Shown in pieces: positions 1 to 8,451 of a stretch of DNA of 64,000 nucleotides. The stretch lies in contig JAFXQO010000069.1 in the NCBI GenBank assembly GCA_017527065.1, positions 1-64,000 of the forward strand, in the 5' to 3' direction. Origin of the DNA: Clostridia bacterium. GTDB taxonomy: Bacteria; Bacillota; Clostridia; Christensenellales; Aristaeellaceae. How positions within the stretch are numbered: position 1 is the first letter of the stretch; the number at the start of each line of letters is the position of its first letter. The notes under the pieces are model-generated. The model saw only the letters and a program-made list of their open reading frames with translations. It was not told where the DNA came from and made no database searches. A program made the position numbers and the translations under genes.

Positions 1-311
1 TAGATCTTCGCCGGCGTGCCCAGCTTCTTCTCCAGGCAGTAGGCGCGCACCAGCGGCGAGGGACGGTACATCTTGTAGAAACTGAGGATCTCATTCGGGA
101 TGTCGATGTAGGCGTTGTCGTTGTCCAGCTCCTGATCCACCAGGTCCGCGCAGAACACGACGCCCAGTTCTTCGGCGGTCATGGGCTGATGCGTGCCAGG
201 ATTGAGCAGCGGCGCGGGCTTTGTCTTCATATCCGCGCGGACATTATACCACTGGGAGGGCATTTCGCTTTCAGAGAGGTAGATCTTGTAGGGGATTTCG
301 TTCTTCGCCAT
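1..311 (-). CDS. trpB: TrpB2-type tryptophan synthase beta chain, N-terminal part
   Basis: About 103 N-terminal residues are present; the gene runs off the left edge. The PLP enzyme condenses indole with serine to make tryptophan. The visible part matches the TrpB2 branch: an opening MAKNEIPYKIYLSESEMP, then WYNVRADM, PAPLLNPGT, and MYRPSPLVRAYCLE just before the edge, which are hallmarks of that branch rather than of the TrpA-partnered TrpB1. The PLP lysine lies outside the window. The ATG at 311-309 follows a good AAAGGAG ribosome site. A T-box leader lies directly upstream, so expression should rise when uncharged tRNA-Trp accumulates. TrpB2 proteins often act alone or salvage indole; whether trpA follows cannot be seen. 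Confidence 0.93.
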   Translation of the reverse strand, partial: MAKNEIPYKIYLSESEMPSQWYNVRADMKTKPAPLLNPGTHQPMTAEELGVVFCADLVDQELDNDNAYIDIPNEILSFYKMYRPSPLVRAYCLEKKLGTPAKI

Positions 312-361
312 GGTGTTTCGCTCCTTTCAATCTGTGGGTCGCCGGATTGCCTTGCGGGGAC

Positions 362-402
362 AAAAAATACGCTTCCGTCCCGCTCTTTGCCGGGACAGAA
401 GC
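362..402 (-). terminator. T-box leader intrinsic terminator
   Basis: On the minus strand a near-perfect hairpin (GCTTCTGTCCC pairing with GGGACGGAAGC, stem arms at 402-392 and 381-371) is followed by a run of U residues at 367-362. It sits between the T-box sequence and the trpB start, where the regulated terminator of a T-box leader belongs. Confidence 0.9.
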
Positions 403-663
403 GCTTGCTTCTGCGGTGCCACCCTGCTTGGCGCCTTTCGACGCCCCCTCTTCGCGTACGCCTGGCGGCTATAAAAATACAGCGCGCACCATCATACGCC
501 GGCTTTTGATGTCGGAGTGCCTGCTCCGTCTCGCATACTCGCCTTCCGGCTTTCCGCTTGCCCTCAGGAGTCCATTCCCTGCCCTGCGCCCGCGCCGCGC
601 TCCCACTGTCCGCAGCTCGCTGTGCCGCGCTCTCAAGGCGGTACTCACTCTCCCTCAACGGTT
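362..663 (-). promoter_or_regulatory. T-box riboswitch (probable tRNA-Trp specifier)
   Basis: The conserved T-box AGGGTGGCACCGCAG occurs on the minus strand at 425-411, about 100 bases before trpB and just ahead of the terminator hairpin. The 5' half is structured and contains AATGGAC; its TGG (574-572) is the likely specifier codon and reads tryptophan, which fits the downstream gene. Uncharged tRNA-Trp should pair with both specifier and T-box and favour the antiterminator. The stem I boundaries are inferred rather than folded. With its promoter this leader fills most of the gene-free stretch 312-828; nothing clear is seen in 699-828. Confidence 0.88.
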
Positions 664-669
664 GAAGGA

Positions 670-698
670 ATTATAACATGCGCCCGTTTGGTTGTCAA
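670..698 (-). promoter_or_regulatory. Sigma-A promoter of the trpB T-box leader
   Basis: On the minus strand a perfect TTGACA (698-693) and perfect TATAAT (675-670) are separated by exactly 17 bases. Transcription should begin near 663 and give a leader of about 350 bases. Confidence 0.9.
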
Positions 699-828
699 TA
701 CGGGCGATCGAGTTATTCCATCAGAAAAATTGATTCATTTCAGGAAACGCATCAGAATTATTGAGAGGATTGTGATGACGCGGCGCGAAAAAAGTGATAA
801 ACTATTCATGAAAACACAGAAGGGGGAG

Positions 829-1680
829 ATGGCCTTGACAATCGACAGGATCCGCATCGAAGTCGGCGCGGCGAAGCCCTTCCGGGCGCTGCACATGACC
901 GACAATCACCTGGCGCTGGCCGACCTGCGCGACGGACAGCGCAAGGTGGACCTGGCCGTGAAGCGGCGCGCGGCGTTCAACGAGGGGCAGGGCTTCGCGG
1001 AGGCTCTCCTTGAAGAACAGCTCTCTTACGCCCGCGAACGGGGCCTGCTGGTGCTGCACACGGGCGATCTGATCGACTTCGTGTCGCTGAAAAACCTCGA
1101 ATACGCGCAGAAGGCCCTCGGGGATATCGACTATTTCATGGCCGCCGGCAACCACGAGTTCAGCCTGTACGTGGGGGAGGCCTTCGAGGACGTGCCCTAC
1201 AAGATGCAGAGCTACGATCTCGTGCAGGGGTATTTCCGCAACAACCTGCTCTTCGACAGCCGCGTGGTGAACGGGGTGAATTTCGTGGCGGTCGACGACG
1301 GCTATTACCGCTTCGACCAGGGCCAGCTGGCGCGGATGAAGGTCGAAGTCGCGAAGGGCCTGCCCATCGTGCTGATGCTCCACAATCCGCTGCACACCGA
1401 CGCGCTGTATGAGGCGATGATGAAGGTTCATCCCTGCGCTTACCTCACCGGCACGCCGGATCATATGACGGCCGTCTACGACGACTACCGCCTGCGCCAG
1501 CAGCGGCCCGACGAAGACACGCTGGCCTTTATCGACTACGTCTACGGCCAGCCGCTCATCCGCGCCGTGCTGGCCGGGCACCTGCACCGCAGCTGGATCG
1601 GCCCGCTGCCCAGCGGGATCACGCAGTATGTGGGCGACGCCGGCTACCATGCCGCCGCGCGGGAAATCGAATTTGTATAG
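829..1680 (+). CDS. Calcineurin-like metallophosphoesterase
   Basis: This protein of about 280 residues carries the motif series of binuclear metallophosphoesterases: TDNH near the N terminus (a variant of DxH), HTGDLID, AAGNHEF and LAGHLHR. No signal peptide is visible, so it is probably cytoplasmic; the substrate is unknown. The start is uncertain. ATG at 829 is used here, but TTG at 835 has better spacing from the GGAG at 825-828, and an ATG at 808 lacks a ribosome site. It is the first gene of a tight group with the sialidase-like and DapA-like genes, so it may act on a phosphorylated intermediate or diester of the same glycan pathway. That role is inferred from position only. Confidence 0.85.
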   Translation: MALTIDRIRIEVGAAKPFRALHMTDNHLALADLRDGQRKVDLAVKRRAAFNEGQGFAEALLEEQLSYARERGLLVLHTGDLIDFVSLKNLEYAQKALGDIDYFMAAGNHEFSLYVGEAFEDVPYKMQSYDLVQGYFRNNLLFDSRVVNGVNFVAVDDGYYRFDQGQLARMKVEVAKGLPIVLMLHNPLHTDALYEAMMKVHPCAYLTGTPDHMTAVYDDYRLRQQRPDEDTLAFIDYVYGQPLIRAVLAGHLHRSWIGPLPSGITQYVGDAGYHAAAREIEFV

Positions 1681-1721
1681 CGCGTCCGGAACATCGCGCG
1701 GGCGCGGGGAGGCAACGAACA

Positions 1722-2741
1722 ATGTGGAGAAAAGCTGAGAAGACGCTCATCGGCCTGCCCACCGAAAACGGCCATGCGTCCACCATCGCCCTGGTGGGGG
1801 ACGACGTGCTCATGGCCTGGTTCGGCGGCGCCCGGGAGGGCGAGCCGGACGTGGACATCTACGGGACTCGGCGCGTGGGCGGGCGCTGGGAAGAGCCGCG
1901 CCTGCTGGCGGGAGAGCCGGGCCTGCCCCACTGGAACCCGGTGCTCTTCGCCGAGGGCGAACGCGTCGATCTCTTTTACAAGGCCGGGCATACCATTCCC
2001 GGATGGCATACCCGGCGCATGCGTTCGACGGACGGCGGCCGGACCTGGACGCGCCCGGCCGAGCTGGTTCCGGGCGACGCGGGCGGCCGGGGCCCGGTGC
2101 GGAACAAACCCCTCCGCCTGCGCTCCGGGCGCATCCTCGCCCCGGCCTCCGTCGAGACGGCGGAGACCTGGAACGCCTTCGTGGACATCAGCGACGACGG
2201 GGGCGAGAGCTTTCGCGCCTCGCCCTTCGTGCCCCTCTGGCGCGCGGGCGGCGAAAAGCCGGAGACGGGCGGGCCGGAGCCCATGCCTGTTCGCGGCAAG
2301 GGCGTGATCCAGCCCACGCTGTGGCAGTCGGAGGACGGGTGTGTTCACATGCTGCTGCGCTCCACTGAGGGCTTCATCCTGCGCAGCGATTCCGCCGACG
2401 AGGGCGAGAGCTGGCTGCCGGCCTACAATACGGGCCTGGCGAACAACAACAGCGGCATCGACCTGACCCGCGCCGGTGACGGCCGGCTGTTTTTGGTGAT
2501 GAATCCGGTGTCGGGCAACTGGGCCGCGCGCACGCCGCTGGCGCTGCTGGTTTCGGTTGACGGCGGCGCGTCGTTCCGGCCCGTCCTGAACCTGGAGATG
2601 GACCCCGGCGAGTATTCCTATCCGGCGATCCTGAGCCGGGGCAATACGCTCTACATCAGCTACACCTGGCGGCGGCTGAAGATGGCCTTCTGGCAGATCG
2701 AGCTGGAGCCGCTGGACGGGGAAAGGGGAGAAGGCAGATGA
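1722..2741 (+). CDS. BNR-repeat sialidase-like protein
   Basis: A 339-residue protein with several Asp-box turns of the sialidase beta-propeller: STDGGRTW near residue 102, SDDGGESF, SADEGESW, and SVDGGASF. It fits the BNR_2 / sialidase family group. It has no signal peptide and I see no clear FRIP motif, so it is probably intracellular and may not be a classical GH33 exo-sialidase. GGGGAGG at 1706-1712 supports the ATG at 1722. The following lyase gene overlaps it by 4 bases, which suggests translational coupling and one pathway, possibly release then cleavage of sialic acid or a related keto-acid sugar. The substrate is inferred. Confidence 0.85.
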   Translation: MWRKAEKTLIGLPTENGHASTIALVGDDVLMAWFGGAREGEPDVDIYGTRRVGGRWEEPRLLAGEPGLPHWNPVLFAEGERVDLFYKAGHTIPGWHTRRMRSTDGGRTWTRPAELVPGDAGGRGPVRNKPLRLRSGRILAPASVETAETWNAFVDISDDGGESFRASPFVPLWRAGGEKPETGGPEPMPVRGKGVIQPTLWQSEDGCVHMLLRSTEGFILRSDSADEGESWLPAYNTGLANNNSGIDLTRAGDGRLFLVMNPVSGNWAARTPLALLVSVDGGASFRPVLNLEMDPGEYSYPAILSRGNTLYISYTWRRLKMAFWQIELEPLDGERGEGR

Positions 2742-3649
2742 CAAAGAAGGAAGTTTGGCCCGTGATGCTCACGCCCTTTACGGAGGACGGCGCGGTGGAC
2801 TACGCCTCGCTGGAGCGGCTGATTGCCTGGTATGAGAACAACGGCGTGAGCGGTCTTTTCGCCGTGTGCCAGTCCAGCGAGATGTTCAGCCTGAGCCTGC
2901 GCGAGCGGGTCGGCGTCGCGCGGTTCGTGAAGGAACATGCCCGGGTGCCGGTGATCGCCTCCGGCCATGTGTCGGCGGATCGGGAGGATCAGCTGGACGA
3001 GCTCAGGCGCATTGCCGACGCCGGCGTGGACGCCGTGGTGCTCATCAGCAACCGCATGGCCCCCGACCGGGAGGGGCCGGACGTGTGGAAAAAGAACCTG
3101 GAATGGCTGCTGGGCCGGCTGCCGGACGCGCTGCCCCTGGGCGTGTACGAATGCCCCGCGCCGTATAAGCGGCTGCTCTCCGACGAGGAGTTGGCCTTCT
3201 GCGCGAAGAGCGGCCGCTTCCGCTTCATGAAGGACACCTGCTGCGACCTTCAAACCCTCGCGCGGCGGGCGGAGATCGTGCGCGGCACGCCCATGCGCCT
3301 CTACAACGCCAACATCGCCACCCTGCTGGATTCCATCAAGGCCGGATGCGACGGTTTCTCCGGGGTGATGGCGAATTTCCATCCCGACCTGTTCGTCTGG
3401 CTGCTCGACAACTACGAGCGCTATCCGGAGCAGGCGGCGCGTTTGCAGGCGGCGCTGACCATGTGCGCGCTTATAGAGCGGCAGTGCTATCCGGTCAACG
3501 CGAAGTATCACCTGCAGCGGCTTGGCGTCTTTGCCAGCGCCTATTCGCGCGTGCGCGCCCAGGCGGAGCTCAGCGAGACCTTCAAAGACGAGGTGCGCCA
3601 GATGGAGCGGCTGGCCGATTATATGCGCTCGCTGCTGCCGCGGGAGTGA
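2738..3649 (+). CDS. DapA/NanA-family lyase
   Basis: A 303-residue TIM-barrel protein of the dihydrodipicolinate synthase / N-acetylneuraminate lyase family, which forms or cleaves keto-acid carbon bonds through a lysine Schiff base. The expected lysine is at about residue 165 (RFMKDTCC) and the conserved tyrosine near 137 (GVYECP). The pyruvate-binding loop is altered: it reads CQSSEMF where typical members have GTTGE or GSTGE. It is therefore not a standard DapA and may use another keto acid. The start overlaps the sialidase-like stop (ATGA), so the two are co-translated. A strong two-way terminator follows. Confidence 0.87.
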   Translation: MTKKEVWPVMLTPFTEDGAVDYASLERLIAWYENNGVSGLFAVCQSSEMFSLSLRERVGVARFVKEHARVPVIASGHVSADREDQLDELRRIADAGVDAVVLISNRMAPDREGPDVWKKNLEWLLGRLPDALPLGVYECPAPYKRLLSDEELAFCAKSGRFRFMKDTCCDLQTLARRAEIVRGTPMRLYNANIATLLDSIKAGCDGFSGVMANFHPDLFVWLLDNYERYPEQAARLQAALTMCALIERQCYPVNAKYHLQRLGVFASAYSRVRAQAELSETFKDEVRQMERLADYMRSLLPRE

Positions 3650-3661
3650 TATAAAAAACAC

Positions 3662-3694
3662 CGCGCCGCGGATTCATCGCGAATCCGCGGCGCG
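3662..3694. terminator. Bidirectional terminator between the lyase and helicase genes
   Basis: A perfect 14-bp inverted repeat (3662-3675 with 3681-3694) closes a 5-base loop. It is followed by TTTATA on the plus strand and by a T run on the minus strand (AAAAAA near 3653-3658). It ends two converging transcripts. Confidence 0.9.
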
Positions 3695-3702
3695 TTTATA
3701 CA

Positions 3703-6678
3703 TCAGAACAGCGACAGCTGCTCCGCGCGCACCTTCGGCCTGATGGAAAACCGCTCCGCCTCGCCGTCCGACGGGAAGAACGCGGAAGGTTTTCCGCCGC
3801 AGGTGAGGATCAATTCTTCCTGCGCGCGGGTGACGCCCACGAAGAACAGCCGCCGCTCCTCTTCGGGGTTCTCGATGGCGCCCCTGCGCCGCAGCGGGAA
3901 CGCGCCGTCCTCCAGCCCGGCCAGGAACACGGCGGGGAACTCCAGGCCCTTGGCCGCGTGCACGGTCATCAGCCGCACCGCGCCGGAGGCCGTCTTCCGA
4001 CCGGACAGGCGGCTCACGTCGGCCTCCTCGCCCAGCAGCAGCGCGTTCAGGAAGGACGTCAGGTCGCCGTGCGCCGCGGCCGCCGCCCGGAGGCGCTCCA
4101 GCCCCTGGGACGACTGCCCGCTCAGGCGCATGTAATCCCCCAGGAGCGCTTCGGGCGCGGCGGACGGGCAGGCCAGCAGCCCCGCGCGCACGGCTTCCTC
4201 TGCCGGCGTGCGGGCGGCGGGCCTCGCGTGGAGGGGATCGTCCGGCGCCATCAGGCCGCGCAGCATCGCAATGGCGGCCTGCGCGGCGGGATCTGCCAGC
4301 ATGTCCTCGCTGCCGGACACCTCGCAGGGGATGTCCGCCCGGCGCAGCGCCTGCTCGACGGTCTCCAGCGCCCGCCGGGTGCGGCAGAGCACCGCGATGT
4401 CCGAAAAGGCGCGCACGGGCCGGTCGGCGCGGGCCTCGTGCATCTCCATGCCGCCCACCATGCGCCCGATCTCCCCGGCGATCCAGTCAGCTTCCGCAAA
4501 GGCGTCCGGCGCGCACCCGGCGCGCAGGGGCAGGCCGTGGGCCCGCATGGCGGTCAGCGCGCGCCCGCCGCCGGGATTCTGCGCGATGGCGCGTCCTGCC
4601 AGGGCGAGGATCTCCGGCGTGGAGCGGTAGTTGCGGGCGAGGTTCATTACCCGCAGGTCGGGGAAGGCGGCCTTCAGTTCGTCGAAGCAGGCGGCGCTGG
4701 CCCCGCGGAAGCCGTAGATGGACTGATCCGGGTCGCCGATGGCGAAGAGCGTCTCGCCCCGCTCACTCCATTTCATCATCAGCGCGCGCTGGGCGGCGTT
4801 GATGTCCTGGCATTCGTCCACCAGAAGATGGGGGACGGTCGCCTCCACATCCAGGGCCTCGAGGAGGATGTCGTCCATGTCGCGAAGGCCCAGCGCGTCC
4901 AGCTTCGCCCGGTAGGCGGCGAGCAGTTCGCTTTCTTCGCCCGGCGCGCCTTCGCATTTCAGGCGGGAGACGGCCAGCAGCGTATCGCGGGGCGCGGCGT
5001 CCGGCGCGATCTCACGGGCGATTTCCAGCGCCTGCGCGGGGTCCAGCAGCGGCTTCGGCGGGATCAGGCGCAGGCAAAGGGCGTGGAACGTGCCCACCCG
5101 CAGGCCCTTCAAGGCCCGCTTGCCCAGCTGCGCCTCCAGGCGGCTCCTGAGCTCCCGCGCGGCCTGGTTGGTGAAGGTGACGGCGGCGATGTCGCCCGCG
5201 GGCGCGCCGCGTTCGATGAGACGGGCCACGCGCGCCACCAGCGTCTTTGTCTTGCCCGTGCCCGGCCCGGCCACGACCGCCACGCGGGGCCATTCGGTTT
5301 CCACGCAGGCGGCCTGTTCCGGGTTGAGACCGGCGGCGGCCGGCGCGGGCGCTTCGGCCTTCGCGCGCGGCGCGGGCGAGGGGGCGGCGGGTCTTGTCGC
5401 CGGATTTATCTGCGGCGCGAGGAAGGTCGTCTGGCCCTGGAACACGGCCAGCTCCCCCGGCGCGAAAAGCGAGATGACGCCGTACTCGCCGTCGTAGCCC
5501 GCCTGGCGGAGGACCTGCCCGGCCCGCAGCCTGCGCAGCCCCTCCGCCACGGCGTCCCCGGCGAGGGAAGCGGCCTTCTCCAGTTCCAGCTCGCGCAGGA
5601 TGAAGAACTCGCTGCCCGCCTTTGAAAGCAGGTCGAAATACGCCTGCTGAACGCGTTTGCTCTCCGGCCCCGCGCCCAGGCAGTTGCCGAGGAGCTCCTG
5701 AAGCGGCATCAGGCTCTCGAAGGGCGCGTCCGGCCCGCCCGGGGCGGGGCGGTCGGCCAGCGCCTCCACCCGGTGCAGCACGCCCACCGTGACTTTCTTC
5801 CCGCACACGGGGCAGAGCCCGCCCCGTCGGATGGTCTCGCCCGGCTCCAGGCGGCAGCGGCAGGCGCGGTGGCCGTCCAGGTGATACTTGCCCTCCTCGG
5901 GATAGAACTCGACCGTGCCGAGCAGCCCTTCGCCGGTGTCCAGCGCGCGTTTGAGCGCGGGATAGGACAATTCGCCCGCGAGCATGTTGGCCTCGCGGCC
6001 CAGTTTGGCGGGAGAGTGGGCGTCCGAATTGGAGACGAGATGGTATTTGTCCAGCTGCGAGAGGCGGCGGTTCATGGGCGGATCGGATGATAGGCCGGTT
6101 TCCAGCGCGTGGATGTGGCCGGCGAGGTCGCCGTAGCAGTCCTCCAGGCAGTCGAAATCGGAAAACGCGCCGAACACGGAGAAGTGCGGCGTCCAGATGT
6201 GGGCGGGGATAAAAATGCAGTCCGGGCAGGCCTCCAGGGCGATTTCCAGCAGGTCGCGGCTGTCCAGGCCGAGGATGGGCCGCCCGTCCGAGCGGATGTT
6301 GCCCACCTGCGCCAGTCGGTTTGACAGCGCCTCCGCCGCGGCGAGGGAGGGCAGCAGGATCACGTGGTGCACCTTGCGGGTCTTGCCGTCCTTTTTATAG
6401 ATGGTGCTGATCTCGCCGCTGACCACGAAGCGGGGCGTGGACGGCTCGCCCGCGGTGTCGTCCGGCAGGGTGAACTCATCCTTCAGCCGGTAGAGCCCTT
6501 CTTCCGCTTCGACGAGCCGCTCCGCCATCTCGGCGCGCCAGGCGGGGTGGGTGAAATCCCCCGTGCCCACCAGCGCGATGCCCTTGCGCCGCGCCCACAG
6601 GTCCAGGTGGGGGAGGTCGCCGTCCCGGCTGGTGGCGCGGGAGAAGCGGGAATGGATATGGAGATCGGCGAAATACAT
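3703..6678 (-). CDS. Endonuclease Q-like PHP nuclease fused to UvrD helicase
   Basis: A 991-residue two-part DNA-repair protein. The N-terminal half (about 1-400) matches endonuclease Q: a PHP metal site beginning FADLHIHS, then SRATSRDGD, GTGDFTHP, SNSDAHSP, and a Cys cluster (CRCR, CPVCGKK) leading into GVLHRVEALADR. EndoQ nicks DNA 5' of deaminated bases. The second half (about 440-990) is an SF1A helicase with Walker A GPGTGKTK, VDECQD, GDPDQSIYGF, NYRSTPEI, VHAAKGLEF and FVGVTRAQ. The start at 6678 is preferred over GTG at 6687 because AGCAGGTG lies at a good distance and EndoQ proteins begin near FADLHIH. The fusion suggests coupled nicking and unwinding at damaged bases. Confidence 0.9.
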   Translation of the reverse strand: MYFADLHIHSRFSRATSRDGDLPHLDLWARRKGIALVGTGDFTHPAWRAEMAERLVEAEEGLYRLKDEFTLPDDTAGEPSTPRFVVSGEISTIYKKDGKTRKVHHVILLPSLAAAEALSNRLAQVGNIRSDGRPILGLDSRDLLEIALEACPDCIFIPAHIWTPHFSVFGAFSDFDCLEDCYGDLAGHIHALETGLSSDPPMNRRLSQLDKYHLVSNSDAHSPAKLGREANMLAGELSYPALKRALDTGEGLLGTVEFYPEEGKYHLDGHRACRCRLEPGETIRRGGLCPVCGKKVTVGVLHRVEALADRPAPGGPDAPFESLMPLQELLGNCLGAGPESKRVQQAYFDLLSKAGSEFFILRELELEKAASLAGDAVAEGLRRLRAGQVLRQAGYDGEYGVISLFAPGELAVFQGQTTFLAPQINPATRPAAPSPAPRAKAEAPAPAAAGLNPEQAACVETEWPRVAVVAGPGTGKTKTLVARVARLIERGAPAGDIAAVTFTNQAARELRSRLEAQLGKRALKGLRVGTFHALCLRLIPPKPLLDPAQALEIAREIAPDAAPRDTLLAVSRLKCEGAPGEESELLAAYRAKLDALGLRDMDDILLEALDVEATVPHLLVDECQDINAAQRALMMKWSERGETLFAIGDPDQSIYGFRGASAACFDELKAAFPDLRVMNLARNYRSTPEILALAGRAIAQNPGGGRALTAMRAHGLPLRAGCAPDAFAEADWIAGEIGRMVGGMEMHEARADRPVRAFSDIAVLCRTRRALETVEQALRRADIPCEVSGSEDMLADPAAQAAIAMLRGLMAPDDPLHARPAARTPAEEAVRAGLLACPSAAPEALLGDYMRLSGQSSQGLERLRAAAAAHGDLTSFLNALLLGEEADVSRLSGRKTASGAVRLMTVHAAKGLEFPAVFLAGLEDGAFPLRRRGAIENPEEERRLFFVGVTRAQEELILTCGGKPSAFFPSDGEAERFSIRPKVRAEQLSLF

Positions 6679-6707
6679 ATCTGTCACCTGCTCAACAGTA
6701 CGTCAGA

Positions 6708-7163
6708 TCATTTTTCTTCCAGCATTTCATCCAATATCCTCGCCGCCTGCCACACCAGCTGGGGACAGGGGCGCTTTTCGTAGTATTCCGGGGTGCGCTC
6801 GTCCGGTTCGCCGCCGGTCTCGGCCATCACGCCGGCCTGGATGAGCAGCGCGCGGCAGTTGATGGAACCGGTTTCCCGCCGGAAGCGCTCCGCGAAGTCG
6901 CGCACAAGCGCGTAGTGCCGCGCCTTGAGCTCGCGGTCGCCGGGTCTGTCGTATCCCTTCGCCATCCCCAGCACCATGGCCGCCGCGCTCACCGCGCCGC
7001 ACACCTCGCGCAGCCGGGCCAGCCCGCCGCCGAAGGAGGAGGCCAGCCGGGCGGAGGCGGCAAGGTCCAGCCCGGTGATGTCGGTGAAGGCGCAGAAGAC
7101 GGACTGCGCGCAGTTGTAGCCCTGCAGAAAGAGCGCTTTGGCGCGCTCGGCGTGATCGGTCAT
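6708..7163 (-). CDS. C_GCAxxG_C_C family redox-type protein
   Basis: A small protein of about 151 residues from the putative redox-active C_GCAxxG_C_C family. Visible landmarks are GYNCAQSVF near residue 19, a glycine-rich SSFGGGL, REVCGAVSAA (here the usual GCAxxG is CGAVSA), and a later conserved cysteine in INCRALL. The four spaced cysteines suggest metal or Fe-S binding, but no function is firmly known for the family. ATG at 7163 is used; an in-frame GTG at 7172 is possible and the ribosome site is weak for both. It lies 29 bases upstream of the helicase fusion on the same strand and may share its transcript. Confidence 0.8.
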   Translation of the reverse strand: MTDHAERAKALFLQGYNCAQSVFCAFTDITGLDLAASARLASSFGGGLARLREVCGAVSAAAMVLGMAKGYDRPGDRELKARHYALVRDFAERFRRETGSINCRALLIQAGVMAETGGEPDERTPEYYEKRPCPQLVWQAARILDEMLEEK

Positions 7164-7192
7164 GATAAACACCGCTTTCTCGTGTATTTGCG

Positions 7193-8413
7193 TTATTTCG
7201 GGGCGACTCTGGCATAGGACCGCTCGCCGGTGAGCACCTCTCGCATGATGCGGTTCACCTCGTCGTACTCAACGGCGTTCAGCTTGTCCAGCATTTCGTC
7301 TTCGGTCTGGGTGTCGCCCAGCAGCAGCATGCGGCGGCCCAGCGTGTTCATGCGGGCGGAGGCGCTCTCCAGGCCCAGCACGTAGCTGCCGCGAATCTGC
7401 GCGCGTGTCTTCTCAAACTCGTCCCGGGAGACGCCCTCCTTCACGAGGCGGCCGATCTCCTCGTCGATCATGCCGAGCACGGCGGGCGCGTTCTCCCGGC
7501 TGGTGCCGGCGTAGACGACCACCATGCCGGTGGCGGTGTAATAGCTGGGATAGCTGTATACGGAATAGGCCATGCCGCTCTCCTCGCGGATACGCTGGAA
7601 CAGGCGGGAGCTCATCGCCCCGCCCAGGATGCTGTTGAAGATGGAGATGGGGTAGACCTCCTTCGCGCCGATGGGACAGGCCGGGAAGCCGATGGACAGG
7701 TGCACCTGCTCGATGTCCTTGAGCTTTTCCAGCCGCTGCGGCTTCGCGGGCTGTATGGCGTAGCTCGGGCACGCGCCTTCGCCCCTCTTCCATTCGCCGA
7801 AATAGCGGTTCGCCAGGCCGACCAGGGCGTCCCAGTCATAATTTCCGGCGACGGCCAGCACGCTGCACTCGGGGCGGTACATTTTGTCCCGATACGCCAC
7901 CAGAGCGTCCCGCGTGAAGGCGCGCACGTTGTCCGCCGGGCCGAGGATGGGCCAGGCCAGGGGCTGGTCGCCGTACTGCGCGCTCATGATGAGCTCGCCG
8001 CACACGTCCTCCGGCTCGTCCTCGCTCATGGCGATTTCCTCCAGCACCACGCCCTTTTCCTTCTCCAGCTCGGCCTCGTCGAAGGCGGAGTGAAGCACCA
8101 TGTCGCTGAGCACGTCCAGCGCCAGCTCGGTGTGCTCGTCGATCACCTTGGCGTAGAAGCAGGTGCATTCCTTGGCGGTGAAGGCGTTCAGCTGCCCGCC
8201 AACCGCGTCCATGACCTCGGCGATGTCCCGGGCGGTGCGCCTTTCGGTGCCCTTGAAGAGCATGTGCTCCAGGAAATGGCTGAGGCCATTTTCCGCCCGC
8301 GTCTCATACTGGGAGCCCGCCGCGATCCACACGCCCGCGGACACCGAGCGGAAGTGCGGCAGCCGCTCCCCGATGACGGTGAGGCCGTTTTCGAGTTTTA
8401 TTTGATCGTACAT
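7193..8413 (-). CDS. M16 zinc peptidase (pitrilysin/insulinase family)
   Basis: A 406-residue processing peptidase of the MPP-beta / YmxG type. The inverted zinc motif HFLEH is at residues 46-50, followed by MLFKGT and the distal glutamate region (LEKEKGVVLEEI). The single N- plus C-domain length is typical of bacterial M16B proteins, which cleave small unfolded peptides. In many Bacillota this gene lies close downstream of pnp, and here too pnp is upstream on the same strand, although two other genes intervene. No signal peptide is visible. It ends 30 bases before the C_GCAxxG_C_C gene. Confidence 0.93.
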   Translation of the reverse strand: MYDQIKLENGLTVIGERLPHFRSVSAGVWIAAGSQYETRAENGLSHFLEHMLFKGTERRTARDIAEVMDAVGGQLNAFTAKECTCFYAKVIDEHTELALDVLSDMVLHSAFDEAELEKEKGVVLEEIAMSEDEPEDVCGELIMSAQYGDQPLAWPILGPADNVRAFTRDALVAYRDKMYRPECSVLAVAGNYDWDALVGLANRYFGEWKRGEGACPSYAIQPAKPQRLEKLKDIEQVHLSIGFPACPIGAKEVYPISIFNSILGGAMSSRLFQRIREESGMAYSVYSYPSYYTATGMVVVYAGTSRENAPAVLGMIDEEIGRLVKEGVSRDEFEKTRAQIRGSYVLGLESASARMNTLGRRMLLLGDTQTEDEMLDKLNAVEYDEVNRIMREVLTGERSYARVAPK

Positions 8414-8451
8414 GGCAATACCTCGTTTTGAATGTTATATAGCGCCGTGAA

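Noticed and set aside
517-828. A longer N-terminal extension of the metallophosphatase
   Set aside because: This part lies over the T-box promoter and leader; the protein family begins near the codons at 829-835.
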